NCBI RefSeq assembly: GCF_029168335.1
Contig: NZ_JARGYC010000026.1
Location: 1-60,991 of the forward strand
Length of the DNA: 60,991 nucleotides
Direction of reading: 5' to 3'
DNA from: Psychromarinibacter sediminicola
Lineage (GTDB): Bacteria; Pseudomonadota; Alphaproteobacteria; Rhodobacterales; Rhodobacteraceae
Positions 1-8,953 of the stretch are shown in pieces. Numbering within the stretch: the first letter of the stretch is position 1; every line of letters begins with the position of its first letter. The translations under genes and the position numbers were made by a program. The notes beneath the pieces were generated by a model. That model was not told the DNA's origin and did not search any database. It saw only the letters and a program-made list of their open reading frames with translations.

Positions 1-53
1 CCCCCCTGGCGTATTTCCAACGAGAAGAAGGGGCGGGGGATCGCGCGGGTCAT
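1..53 (-). CDS. Start of an unidentified gene downstream of purL (partial)
   Basis: An ATG on the minus strand at 53 lies 3 nt after the purL stop and opens a frame of 17 codons that runs off the window (MTRAIPRPFFSLEIR...). No strong Shine-Dalgarno sequence is visible, so translation would depend on coupling to purL. I do not recognise the product from so few residues. It may be the next gene of a purL operon or a chance frame. Confidence 0.3.
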   Translation of the reverse strand, partial: MTRAIPRPFFSLEIRQG

Positions 54-56
54 GGG

Positions 57-2216
57 TCAGCCGAACATGTCTTGAAAGCGGGTGCGATAGAGGGCGGAGA
101 GCTCTTCGAGCGGGGCGGAGACGCCGCCGTAGTTGACGTCCTGGCCGCCGAAGCGGCCGACCGTCTCGATATGCACGCCGGCCCGGCCGGCGGCGACCAT
201 CAGCGCCTCGGCCTGGTCGAAGTTGCAGGCGACGAGGTAGCGGCCCTGGTCCTCGCCGAAGAGCTCGTGCGTCTCGGCGCTGTGCAGGACGACGCCGACT
301 CCGGCGGCCTCGGCCAGCTCGAAGGCCGCGAGCGCCAGGCCGCCGTCGGAGAGGTCGGTGCAGGCGGTGATCCAGTCGCGGCGGGCGCGGATGAAGTCGC
401 CGTTGCGGCGTTCGGCGTCGAGGTCGACGGGCGGCGCGTCGCCGTCGGCGCGGTTGAAGACCTCGGCCAGGAGCGCCGACTGGCCCAGGTGGCCCGCGGT
501 TTCGCCGACGACGAGGGCGACGTGGCCCTCGCGGACCTGGCCGTCGATCAGCGCGTCCTCGTCGGGGATCAGGCCCACGGCGCCGATCGTCGGGGTGGGC
601 AGGATCGCGACGCCGTCGGTTTCGTTGTAGAGCGACACGTTGCCCGACACGATGGGCATGTCGAGGGCCGCGCAGGCGGCGCCGATGCCCTTGATGGCGC
701 CGACGAGCTGGCCCATGATCTCGGGCTTTTCGGGATTGCCGAAGTTGAGGTTGTCGGTCGCGGCGAGCGGCTTGGCGCCGACGGCGGTGAGGTTGCGGTA
801 GGCCTCGGCGACGGCCTGCTTGCCGCCTTCCTTGGGGTTGGCGCGGACATAGCGCGGCGTCACGTCGGAGGTGAAGGCGAGCATCTTGCCGGTGTCGTGG
901 ACCCGCACGATTCCGGCGCCGCGGCCGGGGCCGCGGACGGTGTCGGCCATCACCATGCTGTCGTATTGTTCGTAGACCCATTGCTTGGCGGCGTAGTTCG
1001 GGCTGCCGATCAGGGCCTTCAGCGCGTCGATGGGGTCGATCTGGGGGACGTCGGCGAGGGGCTCGGCCGGCGGCGTCTCTGCCCACGGGCGGTCGTATTC
1101 CGGGGCGGCCGAGGACAGCTCCGACAGGGGCAGGTCGGCGCGGGTCTCGTTGCCCTGGACGATCAGGAAGCGGTCCTCGGCGATGGTCTCGCCCACGACG
1201 GCGAAGTCGAGATCCCATTTCTCGAAGATGGCGCGCGCCGCGTCCTCCTTCTCGGGCTTCAGCACCATCAGCATCCGTTCCTGGGATTCCGACAGCATCA
1301 TCTCGTAGGCGGTCATCGCGTCTTCGCGCTGCGGCACCGCGTCGAGGTTGAGGCGGATGCCGAGGCCGCCCTTGTCGCCCATCTCGACGGCGGAACAGGT
1401 GAGGCCGGCCGCGCCCATGTCCTGGATCGAGATCACCGCGCCGGAGGCCATGAGTTCGAGGCAGGCTTCCAGCAGGCGCTTTTCGGTGAACGGGTCGCCG
1501 ACCTGGACCGTGGGGCGTTTCTCCTCGATGGTCTCGTCGAATTCGGCCGAGGCCATGGTGGCGCCGCCGACGCCGTCGCGGCCGGTCTTGGCGCCGAGAT
1601 AGACGACGGGCATGCCGACGCCGGAGGCGGCCGAGTAGAAGATCGCGTCCGCATCGGCGAGGCCGGCGGCGAAGGCGTTGACCAGGCAGTTGCCGTTATA
1701 GGCCGCGTGAAACCGGGTCTCGCCGCCCACGGTGGGCACGCCGAAGCAGTTGCCGTAGCCGCCGATGCCCTCGACCACGCCATGCACCAGCTGCCGGGTC
1801 TTGGGGTGGTCCTTTTCGCCGAAGCTCAGCGAGTTCATCGCGGCGATCGGGCGGGCGCCCATGGTGAAGACGTCGCGCAGGATGCCGCCGACGCCGGTGG
1901 CGGCGCCCTGGTAGGGTTCGATATAGGAGGGGTGGTTGTGGCTTTCCATCTTGAAGACGACCGCCTGGCCGTCGCCGATATCGACCACGCCCGCGTTCTC
2001 GCCGGGGCCGCAGATGACCTGCGGGCCGTCGGTGGGCAGGGTGCGGAGCCATTTCTTGGACGATTTGTAGGAACAGTGCTCGTTCCACATCGCCGAGAAG
2101 ATCCCGAGCTCGGTGAAGTTCGGCGCGCGGCCGATGATCTGCACGATCCGCTGGTATTCGTCGGGGGTCAGCCCGTGGGCTGCGATCAGGTCTTCGGTGA
2201 TCTCCGGCTCTTGCAT
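57..2216 (-). CDS. purL: Phosphoribosylformylglycinamidine synthase subunit PurL
   Basis: Large subunit of the three-part PurL/PurQ/PurS enzyme, which converts FGAR to FGAM with ATP and glutamine-derived ammonia in cytosolic purine synthesis. The 719-residue length is that of the stand-alone small PurL form, not the ~1300-residue fused enzyme. The duplicated AIRS-like architecture is visible: [12 protein letters not shown] and KMESHNHPS near residues 70-95, [16 protein letters not shown] just after, and [10 protein letters not shown] near the middle. The start has a GAGGGA ribosome-binding site about 6 nt upstream. purQ and purS are not in the window. The identification is secure. Confidence 0.97.
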   Translation of the reverse strand: MQEPEITEDLIAAHGLTPDEYQRIVQIIGRAPNFTELGIFSAMWNEHCSYKSSKKWLRTLPTDGPQVICGPGENAGVVDIGDGQAVVFKMESHNHPSYIEPYQGAATGVGGILRDVFTMGARPIAAMNSLSFGEKDHPKTRQLVHGVVEGIGGYGNCFGVPTVGGETRFHAAYNGNCLVNAFAAGLADADAIFYSAASGVGMPVVYLGAKTGRDGVGGATMASAEFDETIEEKRPTVQVGDPFTEKRLLEACLELMASGAVISIQDMGAAGLTCSAVEMGDKGGLGIRLNLDAVPQREDAMTAYEMMLSESQERMLMVLKPEKEDAARAIFEKWDLDFAVVGETIAEDRFLIVQGNETRADLPLSELSSAAPEYDRPWAETPPAEPLADVPQIDPIDALKALIGSPNYAAKQWVYEQYDSMVMADTVRGPGRGAGIVRVHDTGKMLAFTSDVTPRYVRANPKEGGKQAVAEAYRNLTAVGAKPLAATDNLNFGNPEKPEIMGQLVGAIKGIGAACAALDMPIVSGNVSLYNETDGVAILPTPTIGAVGLIPDEDALIDGQVREGHVALVVGETAGHLGQSALLAEVFNRADGDAPPVDLDAERRNGDFIRARRDWITACTDLSDGGLALAAFELAEAAGVGVVLHSAETHELFGEDQGRYLVACNFDQAEALMVAAGRAGVHIETVGRFGGQDVNYGGVSAPLEELSALYRTRFQDMFG

Positions 2217-2261
2217 CTGTGTCCCTCTGCGCCCGTCGCGGGGCTTTTAGGGCAGTCCGAC

Positions 2262-2300
2262 GCAAAACGAAAGCCGCCGCGGCACAGGGCCGGGCGGCTT
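2262..2300 (-). terminator. Intrinsic terminator downstream of the small exported protein
   Basis: Arms AAGCCGCC (2271-2278) and GGCGGCTT (2293-2300) form an 8-bp perfect stem. On the minus strand the stem is followed by a T-rich stretch (TTCGTTTT). The orientation fits termination of the gene at 2327-2590, just ahead of purL. Confidence 0.65.
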
Positions 2301-2326
2301 CGGGGGGCGCGGCCGGAGCGCGCGTC

Positions 2327-2590
2327 TCAGTCGGTCGGGCCGGGGCCGTTCTGCGGCCGCTGCGGCGCGACCAGGGCGGCCTCGGTCACCTTGTCCATGA
2401 TCTCGGCGCCGTCGATCTCGGCAGTGCCGGCGGTTGCCCGGGAGCCGGCTGCGGCCTCGTCCTGCGGGCTGGGCAGGAGCGCCTCGACGCCCGCGACCTT
2501 GCCGGCGGTCCAGCCGGATTCGACGGCCATCGCCGCGCCGGCGAAGAGCGTCGAGAGGGCGGCGCCCTGCAACAGGTGTCTTGCGGTCAT
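2327..2590 (-). CDS. Small exported protein of unknown function
   Basis: An 87-residue protein starting MTARHLLQGAALSTLFAG. Residues 1-22 look like a cleavable signal peptide (basic n-region, hydrophobic core, ending AGAAMA). The mature part is short, acidic to neutral and rich in Ala and Pro, with no cysteine and no family I recognise. The start was chosen because the signal peptide begins there; a longer upstream in-frame extension has no such structure. A minus-strand terminator follows the gene. It lies between purL and another small exported protein, all leftward. The function is unknown and the coding call rests mainly on the signal peptide and on GC3. Confidence 0.6.
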   Translation of the reverse strand: MTARHLLQGAALSTLFAGAAMAVESGWTAGKVAGVEALLPSPQDEAAAGSRATAGTAEIDGAEIMDKVTEAALVAPQRPQNGPGPTD

Positions 2591-2685
2591 GCCGTGTGCC
2601 TCGTTTCGCGTTGCGGTTGTGCCATGCCCCGCGCGGTGCGGGACATGGCGGTACTGCGGTTCCGTGCGGGCCGCACGGCGCGGCT

Positions 2686-3093
2686 TCAGTTCGCCTGGGC
2701 CTCGATCTGCGCGTTGATCGCGCTCACGAACTCGGCGCGCGACATGGCGAGCTCGTAGCTGCCCTCGGCGTCGGCATCGGCCCGGATGCGCACGCGCTCG
2801 ACCGGCAGGCCGAGGCTGTCGTTCAGCGCGATGACCAGGGCGGTTTCGCCGTTGGACAGGGTCTGGACCTCGTCGACGGTGCCGATCGCCTGGGCATCGG
2901 CGGACATCACGACATTGGCCTCGGCGGAGGTGCCCTCCATCGCGCCATCGGCCATCTCGCCGGTCTGGGTCATCACGCCGGTCGCGGTCTCGCCGGTTTC
3001 CTGCATGGTTTCGCCCACTTGCTGCGCGAGCGCGGAGCCCGCCAGAAGAGTCGCCAGCGCGGTGCTGCAAAGGATCGTCTTGCCGTATTTCAT
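2686..3093 (-). CDS. Exported PRC-barrel-like protein
   Basis: A 135-residue protein with a clear signal peptide (MKYGKTILCSTALATLLAGSALA, cleavage near residue 23). A low-complexity Gly/Glu/Thr/Met linker follows (ETMQETGETATGVMTQTGE...). The C-terminal half, from residue ~60, reads GTVDEVQTLSNGETALVIALNDSLGL and resembles a PRC-barrel or a periplasmic PRC-like beta domain. The start is fixed by a GGAGGG ribosome-binding site 4-5 nt upstream of the ATG at 3093. It is probably a periplasmic stress or envelope protein, but no specific function can be assigned. The domain call is a family-level resemblance, not a verified hit. Confidence 0.7.
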   Translation of the reverse strand: MKYGKTILCSTALATLLAGSALAQQVGETMQETGETATGVMTQTGEMADGAMEGTSAEANVVMSADAQAIGTVDEVQTLSNGETALVIALNDSLGLPVERVRIRADADAEGSYELAMSRAEFVSAINAQIEAQAN

Positions 3094-3491
3094 CGTTCCC
3101 TCCGTGATTGGATCGTGGTTGGGATATGTCCGGCCCGCAGCGCGGCGGACCGTCTTGCGGGGCCCCAACTGCCACACGTGACATTGCGTTCAATGGGTCC
3201 GAGCGCAGACAGCGGGATCGCGCTTGGTGCGCCCGGCCGGTCCAGCGGAAACCCGCGGACGGGCTTGACGGGAGGAGCTGCGCGAGTCGGTGCGGTCGCC
3301 GGGAGCGGCGCGAAAAAAAAGGCCGGGCAAGACGCCCGGCCAAGTCCAACAGGGAGGTAAAGACCCGACGGCGAAATGATAATGCCGCCGCGTCTTCAGT
3401 GGGCAGATATGCCCGTGATGCTTCCTATTCAAGCAAAATGAGAACGCTGCGCTGCATTGCCGCTATGCCACAGTTGCATGGCTGACACAAC
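3094..3491. other. Gene-free stretch between the PRC-like gene and the LysR gene
   Basis: About 400 bp without a convincing gene. It holds the 5' region of the exported PRC-like protein (minus strand) and the terminator of the LysR gene at 3313-3341. The remainder (3342-3491) is somewhat more AT-rich and shows no clear motif. Confidence 0.6.
3313..3341 (-). terminator. Intrinsic terminator of the LysR regulator gene
   Basis: Perfect 8-bp arms GGCCGGGC (3321-3328) and GCCCGGCC (3334-3341) enclose a 5-nt loop. A run of eight A on the plus strand (3313-3320) reads as TTTTTTTT after the hairpin on the minus strand. This is a textbook Rho-independent terminator for leftward transcription ending downstream of position 3492. 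Confidence 0.9.
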
Positions 3492-4397
3492 TTATGCGGC
3501 GGTTTCGTCCGTCTTGGACTTGCGATACGCGATGATTTCTTCGGTCACGAAGTCGCGGAATGCGGCTATGCGCTTGGAATTCCTCAACTCTTCCGGGTAG
3601 GCGAGGAACACCGGCACCTCGTTCGACTCCACGTCCGGCAGCACGCGCACCATGTCCGGGAAATCCTGCAGCAGGTAATCGGGCAGCAGCCCGATCCCGA
3701 GGTTGTTGAGCACGCCCTGCAGCACCCCGAAGTAGTTGTTCACGGTCAGCAGCGAGCGGATGTCGTGGGTCATCAGCTCTTCGATCATCGCCGCCCCGGC
3801 GGAGACCTGGTGCGCCGTCGGGCTTTGACAGATCAGGCGGTGATTGCCGATATCGGCCAGCGTGCGCGGGGTGCCGGCGGAGTCGAGATAGGCGCGCGAG
3901 GCGTAAAGGCGCATCCGCACGCTCATCAGCCGGCGGCGGATCAGGTCGGCCTGGCTGGGCTCTTTCATGCGGATGGCGACGTCGGCCTCGCGCATCGGCA
4001 GGTCGAGCACGCGCTCCTCCAGCATCAGGTCGATCTTGAGATCGGGGTATTTGGAATAGAGCGCCGTGAGACGCGGCGCCAGCCAGAGCGTGCCGAAGCC
4101 GGTGGTGGAGGTGACGCGCAGCTCGCCGAACACCTCTTCCTTGCTGTCGCGAATCCGCGCCTCGGCGGTGTCCAGGCGGCGAACCATGGCGGAGGTCGCG
4201 TCGAACAGAAGCTCGCCCTGTTCGGTGAGAATCAGGCCGCGCGCATGGCGGTGGAACAGGACGGCATTCAGGCTGTCCTCGAGCGCGCGGATCTGGCGGG
4301 AGACCGCCGACTGGCTGAGATGCAGCGCCTCGCCCGCATGGGTGAGAGAGCCGGCATCGGCCACCGCGTGAAAGATTCTTAGCTTGTCCCAGTCCAT
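3492..4397 (-). CDS. LysR-family transcriptional regulator
   Basis: A 301-residue LysR-type regulator. Residues 1-60 form the winged helix-turn-helix (MDWDKLRIFHAVADAGSLT, then LHLSQSAVSRQIRALE); the rest is the periplasmic-binding-protein-like effector domain. It is transcribed divergently from the indolepyruvate ferredoxin oxidoreductase gene, the classical arrangement for a LysR regulator and its target. A dyad with T-N11-A geometry lies in the shared promoter region (4497-4517). It is followed by a strong terminator, so it is monocistronic. The effector is unknown; an aryl-pyruvate or aromatic amino-acid signal is an inference from the neighbour. Confidence 0.93.
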   Translation of the reverse strand: MDWDKLRIFHAVADAGSLTHAGEALHLSQSAVSRQIRALEDSLNAVLFHRHARGLILTEQGELLFDATSAMVRRLDTAEARIRDSKEEVFGELRVTSTTGFGTLWLAPRLTALYSKYPDLKIDLMLEERVLDLPMREADVAIRMKEPSQADLIRRRLMSVRMRLYASRAYLDSAGTPRTLADIGNHRLICQSPTAHQVSAGAAMIEELMTHDIRSLLTVNNYFGVLQGVLNNLGIGLLPDYLLQDFPDMVRVLPDVESNEVPVFLAYPEELRNSKRIAAFRDFVTEEIIAYRKSKTDETAA

Positions 4398-4432
4398 AGT
4401 CCCGCCGAATGCATGCTCGTGAATTGTATACC

Positions 4433-4484
4433 GTCCGATTGTTACGGACCGGTTAGGCTTAACCTGCCCCTCGGGGCAACCGGT
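4433..4484. promoter_or_regulatory. Dyad-rich segment of the LysR/oxidoreductase divergent promoter
   Basis: Several inverted repeats are packed here: GTCCG/CGGAC (4433-4437 and 4445-4449, 7-bp spacer), GGTTA/TAACC around 4451-4464, and ACCGGTT/AACCGGT (4448-4454 and 4478-4484) enclosing a small GCCCC-tc-GGGGC hairpin. They may be regulator sites or a leader structure; the sequence alone does not decide. Confidence 0.35.
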
Positions 4485-4496
4485 AAAATCATTTTG

Positions 4497-4517
4497 TAGG
4501 TCAGTTTTTGTGACCTA
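4497..4517. promoter_or_regulatory. Candidate LysR-type operator
   Basis: An inverted repeat TAGGTCA-N7-TGACCTA (4497-4503 and 4511-4517) contains a T-N11-A core (T501/A513 in the last three digits), the signature of LysR-type binding sites. It lies 42 bp upstream of the oxidoreductase start and between the two divergent genes. Confidence 0.5.
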
Positions 4518-4558
4518 TAATGCGACTATATACGAAGAAGCGCGGGAGGCGAGCGACA

Positions 4559-7500
4559 ATGCGGCACGACGTGACGCTTCAGGATCGGTTCGATCTGGAC
4601 AAATCCCCGGTTCTTCTGAACGGGACGCAGGCGCTGGTGCGACTGATGCTGATGCAGAAGGCGCGGGACCGCGCGGCGGGGCTGAACACCGCCGGCTATG
4701 TCACGGGCTATCGCGGCTCGCCGCTGGGCGGGGTCGACATCACCATGGCCCGCGCGCGCGACGTGCTGGAGGCCGCGGAGGTGACCTTTCAGCCCGGGCT
4801 GAACGAGGATCTCGCCGCCACCGCGCTGTGGGGCACGCAGCAGGCCGAGCTGCGCGGCGAGGGCACGCATGACGGCGTCTTCGGGCTTTGGTACGGCAAG
4901 GGGCCGGGCGTCGACCGCTCCGGCGACGTGATGCGGCACGCCAACATGGCCGGCTCTTCGCGGAACGGCGGCGTCATCATGGCGATGGGCGACGACCACA
5001 CCGGCGAAAGCTCGACCGTCTGCCATCAGTCCGACTGGGCGATGGTGGATACCTACATGCCGGTGCTGTCGCCGGCCGGCGTGCAGGAAATTCTCGATTA
5101 CGGGCTCTACGGCTATGCGCTCAGCCGGTTTTCCGGGCTGTGGTGCGGGCTGAAGCTGATGAAGGACACGGTGGAGGTGACCGCCGTGGTCGACGGGCGG
5201 CCGGACCGGATGCGGTTCGTCACGCCCGACTTCAAGCTGCCCGAGGACGGGCTGAACATCCGGCTGGGCGACCACTGGATCCCGCAGGAAGAGCGGATGA
5301 TCCGCTACAAGAGGTTCGCCGCCGAAGCCTTTGCGAACGCGAACGGAATCGACAAGCGGGTCTGGGGCAAGCCGGGCGCGAAGATCGGCTTCGTCGCGGC
5401 CGGCAAGAACTGGCTGGACCTCAGCCATGCGCTGTCGCTCCTGGGTATCGACGCGGCCGAGGCCGAGCGACTGGGGATCACCACCTACAAGGTCGGCCAG
5501 ACCTGGCCGATGGACATGGTCGGCTTCCACGACTGGGCCGAGGGGCTGGAGCTGATCGTCGTCGTGGAAGAGAAGCGCAAGCTGATCGAGGTGCAGATCA
5601 AGGAGGCGATCTTCGACGACCGCCGCGGCCGGCGGGTCTATGGCTGGTACAAGGGCGGCGCGGGCAACATGCATCGAGACGAGCTGTTCCCGACGCATTA
5701 CGCGCTGGACCCGGTGATGATCGCCGAGCGGATCGGCGACATCCTGGTCGAGGAAGGCCGCGGCACCGACCGCGTAAAGGCCGGGCTGCAAAGCATTGCC
5801 GAGGCGAAGACATCCGACAACGCCGAGGATCTGGCGGCGCGGCTGCCATATTACTGCGCCGGCTGTCCGCACAACACCTCGACCAAGGTGCCCGAGGGCA
5901 GCCGCGCCTATGCCGGGATCGGCTGTCACTTCATGGTGCAGTGGATGGACCGCGAGACGACGGGCTTCACCCATATGGGCGCCGAGGGCGCGAACTGGGT
6001 CGGCGAGGCGCCGTTCTCCAAGCGCGAGCACGTGTTCCAGAACCTGGGCGACGGCACCTACAACCATTCGGGCGTCCAGGCGATCCGCTTCGCGCTGATG
6101 GCCGGGACGAACATCACCTACAAGATCCTCTACAACGACGCGGTCGCGATGACCGGCGGGCAGGGCAACGACGGCGGGCTGACGGCCGACCAGATCGTGC
6201 GCGAGTTGCAGGCGATGGGCGTGCGCAACGTGGCCGTCGTCTACGACGAGAAGGAGGAGATCGACCTGTCGGTCTTCCCGAAGGGCGTGCCCACGCATGA
6301 GCGCGCCGAGATGCCGGAGATCCAGGAGAGGTTCTCGAACTACAAGGGCGTGTCGGCCATCGTCTACATCCAGACCTGTGCGGCCGAGAAGCGGCGGCGG
6401 CGCAAGCGGGGCAAGTTCCCCGATCCCGACAGCCGAGTGTTCATCAATACCGATGTCTGCGAGGGCTGCGGCGATTGCGGGGTGCAGTCGAACTGCGTCG
6501 CCATCGTGCCGGAAGAGACCGAACTGGGGCGGAAACGGGCCATCGACCAGTCGTCGTGCAACAAGGATTTCAGCTGCCTGAACGGGTTCTGCCCGTCCTT
6601 CGTGACCATCGAGGGCGGTGCGTTGAAGAAGGCCGCCACGGTGGAGCTGGACGTGGGCGCGTTGCCCGCGCCGGAGCTGCCGAAGATCGACGGCACCCAT
6701 AACGTGGTGGTCACCGGGGTCGGCGGCACCGGCGTGGTGACCATCGGCGCCGTGATGGCGATGGCGGCGCATCTGGACGGCAAGGGCGCGGGCATGATGG
6801 AGATGGCGGGCCTCGCCCAGAAGGGCGGCGCGGTGCATATCCATTGCCGGCTGGCGGAGCGGCCCGAAGATATCTCGGCGATCCGCGTGGCGACCGGCGA
6901 GGCGGATGCGCTGATCGGCGGCGACCTGGTGGTGAGCGCCGGGGCGAAGACGCTGGGGCTGACCCGGCCGGGGCGGACCGGCGCGGTGGTGAACAGCCAC
7001 GAGATCATCACCGGCGAGTTCACCCGCAACACCGAATTCCGCTTGCCGTCCGAGCGCTTGGCGCTGTCTCTTGAAGCGCGGATGAAGGACCGGCTGACGC
7101 TGTTCGACGCCTCGGAGCTGGCGAAGGCGGCGATGGGCGACACGATCTATTCCAACATGATCATCTTCGGCGCGGCCTGGCAGAAGGGGCTGGTGCCGAT
7201 CGCCGAGGACGCGATCCTGCGGGCGCTGGAGCTGAACGGCGCGGCGGTGGAGGCGAACAAGCGCGCCTTCGAGATCGGGCGCTGGGCGGTGCTGAACCCG
7301 GAGAAGGCCGACCGGTTGGCCGCGTCGGAGGTGGTGGAGAGACCGAAGACGCTGGACGAAAAGATCGCCTATCGGGCCGAGCGCCTTGTCGACTATCAGT
7401 CGAAGCGGCTGGCGAAGAAGTATCGCAAGGCCGTCGAGCGGTTCGAGGATCCCAGGCTGCGCGAGGCGGTGGCGAAGGGCTATCACAACGTGCTGGCCTA

Positions 7501-7972
7501 CAAGGACGAGTACGAGGTCGCGCGACTGCTCCTGTCGACCGAAGAGAAGGCGCGGGCGGAGTTCGAGGGCGACTTCCGGATGAACTACCACCTGTCGCCG
7601 CCGGTCCTGGCGAAGACGGGGCCGGACGGGCGCCCGATGAAGAAGCGCTATGGCCCCGGCATGGCGCGGGCGTTCCGGCTGCTGGCGCGGCTGAAATGGC
7701 TGCGCGGGACGCCGTTCGACCCCTTCGCGCGGCTGCCCGAACGCAAGATGGAACGCGCCCTGATCCGGCAGTACGAGGCCGACATGGAGACGCTGCTCGC
7801 CCACGGCGACCGGAACCCGGACGCGGCCGTGGCGCTCGCGGAATTGCCGTTGCAGATCAGGGGCTTCGGCCCGGTGAAGGAGGCCAATGCGGCGACGGCG
7901 GAGAAGCGGCGCGAGGAGCTGCTGGCCGCCCTGAAATCCGGCGACGCGCCGCTGAGCCGGGCGGCCGAATAG
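4559..7972 (+). CDS. Fused indolepyruvate (2-oxoacid) ferredoxin oxidoreductase
   Basis: A 1137-residue single-chain IorA-IorB type enzyme that decarboxylates aryl-pyruvates or related 2-oxo acids to acyl-CoA with reduction of ferredoxin, using thiamine diphosphate. The start at 4559 has a GGGAGG ribosome-binding site about 8 nt upstream; an earlier in-frame ATG at 4520 has none. The N-terminal pyruvate:ferredoxin-oxidoreductase-like region carries GYRGSPLGGVD. The TPP-binding region has GIGCHFMVQWM and LGDGTYNHSG. Iron-sulfur cysteines occur in VCEGCGDCGVQSNC near residue 632. The C-terminal gamma domain begins at VTGVGGTGVVTIGAV. The length fits the fused form seen in proteobacteria. It is probably controlled by the divergent LysR gene and acts in aromatic amino-acid breakdown. 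Confidence 0.93.
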   Translation: MRHDVTLQDRFDLDKSPVLLNGTQALVRLMLMQKARDRAAGLNTAGYVTGYRGSPLGGVDITMARARDVLEAAEVTFQPGLNEDLAATALWGTQQAELRGEGTHDGVFGLWYGKGPGVDRSGDVMRHANMAGSSRNGGVIMAMGDDHTGESSTVCHQSDWAMVDTYMPVLSPAGVQEILDYGLYGYALSRFSGLWCGLKLMKDTVEVTAVVDGRPDRMRFVTPDFKLPEDGLNIRLGDHWIPQEERMIRYKRFAAEAFANANGIDKRVWGKPGAKIGFVAAGKNWLDLSHALSLLGIDAAEAERLGITTYKVGQTWPMDMVGFHDWAEGLELIVVVEEKRKLIEVQIKEAIFDDRRGRRVYGWYKGGAGNMHRDELFPTHYALDPVMIAERIGDILVEEGRGTDRVKAGLQSIAEAKTSDNAEDLAARLPYYCAGCPHNTSTKVPEGSRAYAGIGCHFMVQWMDRETTGFTHMGAEGANWVGEAPFSKREHVFQNLGDGTYNHSGVQAIRFALMAGTNITYKILYNDAVAMTGGQGNDGGLTADQIVRELQAMGVRNVAVVYDEKEEIDLSVFPKGVPTHERAEMPEIQERFSNYKGVSAIVYIQTCAAEKRRRRKRGKFPDPDSRVFINTDVCEGCGDCGVQSNCVAIVPEETELGRKRAIDQSSCNKDFSCLNGFCPSFVTIEGGALKKAATVELDVGALPAPELPKIDGTHNVVVTGVGGTGVVTIGAVMAMAAHLDGKGAGMMEMAGLAQKGGAVHIHCRLAERPEDISAIRVATGEADALIGGDLVVSAGAKTLGLTRPGRTGAVVNSHEIITGEFTRNTEFRLPSERLALSLEARMKDRLTLFDASELAKAAMGDTIYSNMIIFGAAWQKGLVPIAEDAILRALELNGAAVEANKRAFEIGRWAVLNPEKADRLAASEVVERPKTLDEKIAYRAERLVDYQSKRLAKKYRKAVERFEDPRLREAVAKGYHNVLAYKDEYEVARLLLSTEEKARAEFEGDFRMNYHLSPPVLAKTGPDGRPMKKRYGPGMARAFRLLARLKWLRGTPFDPFARLPERKMERALIRQYEADMETLLAHGDRNPDAAVALAELPLQIRGFGPVKEANAATAEKRREELLAALKSGDAPLSRAAE

Positions 7973-8077
7973 CCGGCGGTCTCGCGTCACGGAATCGTTG
8001 CAGGCGCGTTACATACTGCGCGGCACGGAACCCGAGTCGTGGTATCCTGCGGCGGCGCAGGCCTGGAGGCAACGCGG

Positions 8078-8953
8078 ATGGCATTCAAGCGCCACATCGC
8101 ACGGGACATCAGCTATGCCAGCTCGGCACAGTCCAAGAGCGGCCGGGCCATCATCCGCCTGCTGGAAAACGCGACCGGCCGGCTGCATCTGATCCGGCGG
8201 GCGAACGGCTATGACCTGGAGGTCGCGGACGGGCGCGACTTCTGGCAGGTGATGATCGACCGCTACGGGCTGAGCCTGGACGTGGTGGCCGGCAGCCTCG
8301 ACGACATCCCGCGCGACCAGCCGCTGATCCTGATCTCGAATCATCCCTACGGCATCCTCGACGGGCTGATGATGGGGCATATCCTGAGCCTGACGCGGGG
8401 CGATTTCCGGATCCTGGCGCATCGGGTGTTCCGCAAGGCGGAGGAGCTGAACCGGATCGTCCTGCCGATCTCCTTCGACGAGACGAAAGAGGCGCTGCGC
8501 CAGAACGTCGAGACGCGGAAGACGGCGCTGGACTACCTGGCCAACGGCGGCGCCATCGGGGTGTTTCCGGGCGGCACCGTGTCCACCGCGCCGAAGCCCT
8601 TCGCGCAGCCGGCGGACCCGGTCTGGCGCAATTTCACCGCAAAAATGATCGCAAAATCGGATGCCGCCGTGGTGCCGGTCTTCTTCGACGGGCACAACTC
8701 GCGGCTGTTCCAGATCGCCAGCCATTTGCACTACACGCTGCGCATGGCACTGCTGATCAAGGAGTTCCGGATGCGGGTGGACGAGCCGGTGAAGATCGCC
8801 GTCGGCACGCCGATCCCGCAGGACGACCTGGACCGGCACCGCGGCGACACGAAATCCATGATGGATTTTCTCCGCCGGCAGACATATGCCCTGTCTCCGA
8901 AACCGCTCAAATCCGGCTACGGGTTCGAGTTCGAGGAGAAATACAGGGCATAA
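8078..8953 (+). CDS. Lysophospholipid acyltransferase family protein
   Basis: A 291-residue member of the PlsC-like glycerolipid acyltransferase superfamily. The N-x-catalytic motif reads ISNHPYGILDG (His89, Asp95), so the spacing is HX5D rather than the canonical HX4D. The second motif, GVFPGGTVST, corresponds to FPEGTR with Gly in place of Glu. The start at 8078 is set by a GGAGG site 8 nt upstream. A single-pass N-terminal anchor is not obvious, so peripheral membrane association is likely. The stop codon directly abuts the murI ATG, so the two are co-translated. The acyl acceptor is not identifiable; ornithine lipid or lysophosphatidate synthesis are possibilities. Confidence 0.85.
   Translation: MAFKRHIARDISYASSAQSKSGRAIIRLLENATGRLHLIRRANGYDLEVADGRDFWQVMIDRYGLSLDVVAGSLDDIPRDQPLILISNHPYGILDGLMMGHILSLTRGDFRILAHRVFRKAEELNRIVLPISFDETKEALRQNVETRKTALDYLANGGAIGVFPGGTVSTAPKPFAQPADPVWRNFTAKMIAKSDAAVVPVFFDGHNSRLFQIASHLHYTLRMALLIKEFRMRVDEPVKIAVGTPIPQDDLDRHRGDTKSMMDFLRRQTYALSPKPLKSGYGFEFEEKYRA

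Noticed and set aside
72-2717. An 881-codon plus-strand ORF across purL
   Set aside because: It is the antisense shadow of purL, produced by high GC3. Its translation is low-complexity, rich in Gly, Ala, Arg and Asp, and matches no family.
4526-7990. A 1154-codon minus-strand ORF opposite the indolepyruvate oxidoreductase
   Set aside because: It is fully antisense to a well-supported enzyme and shows the His/Arg/Gln-rich composition typical of a shadow frame.
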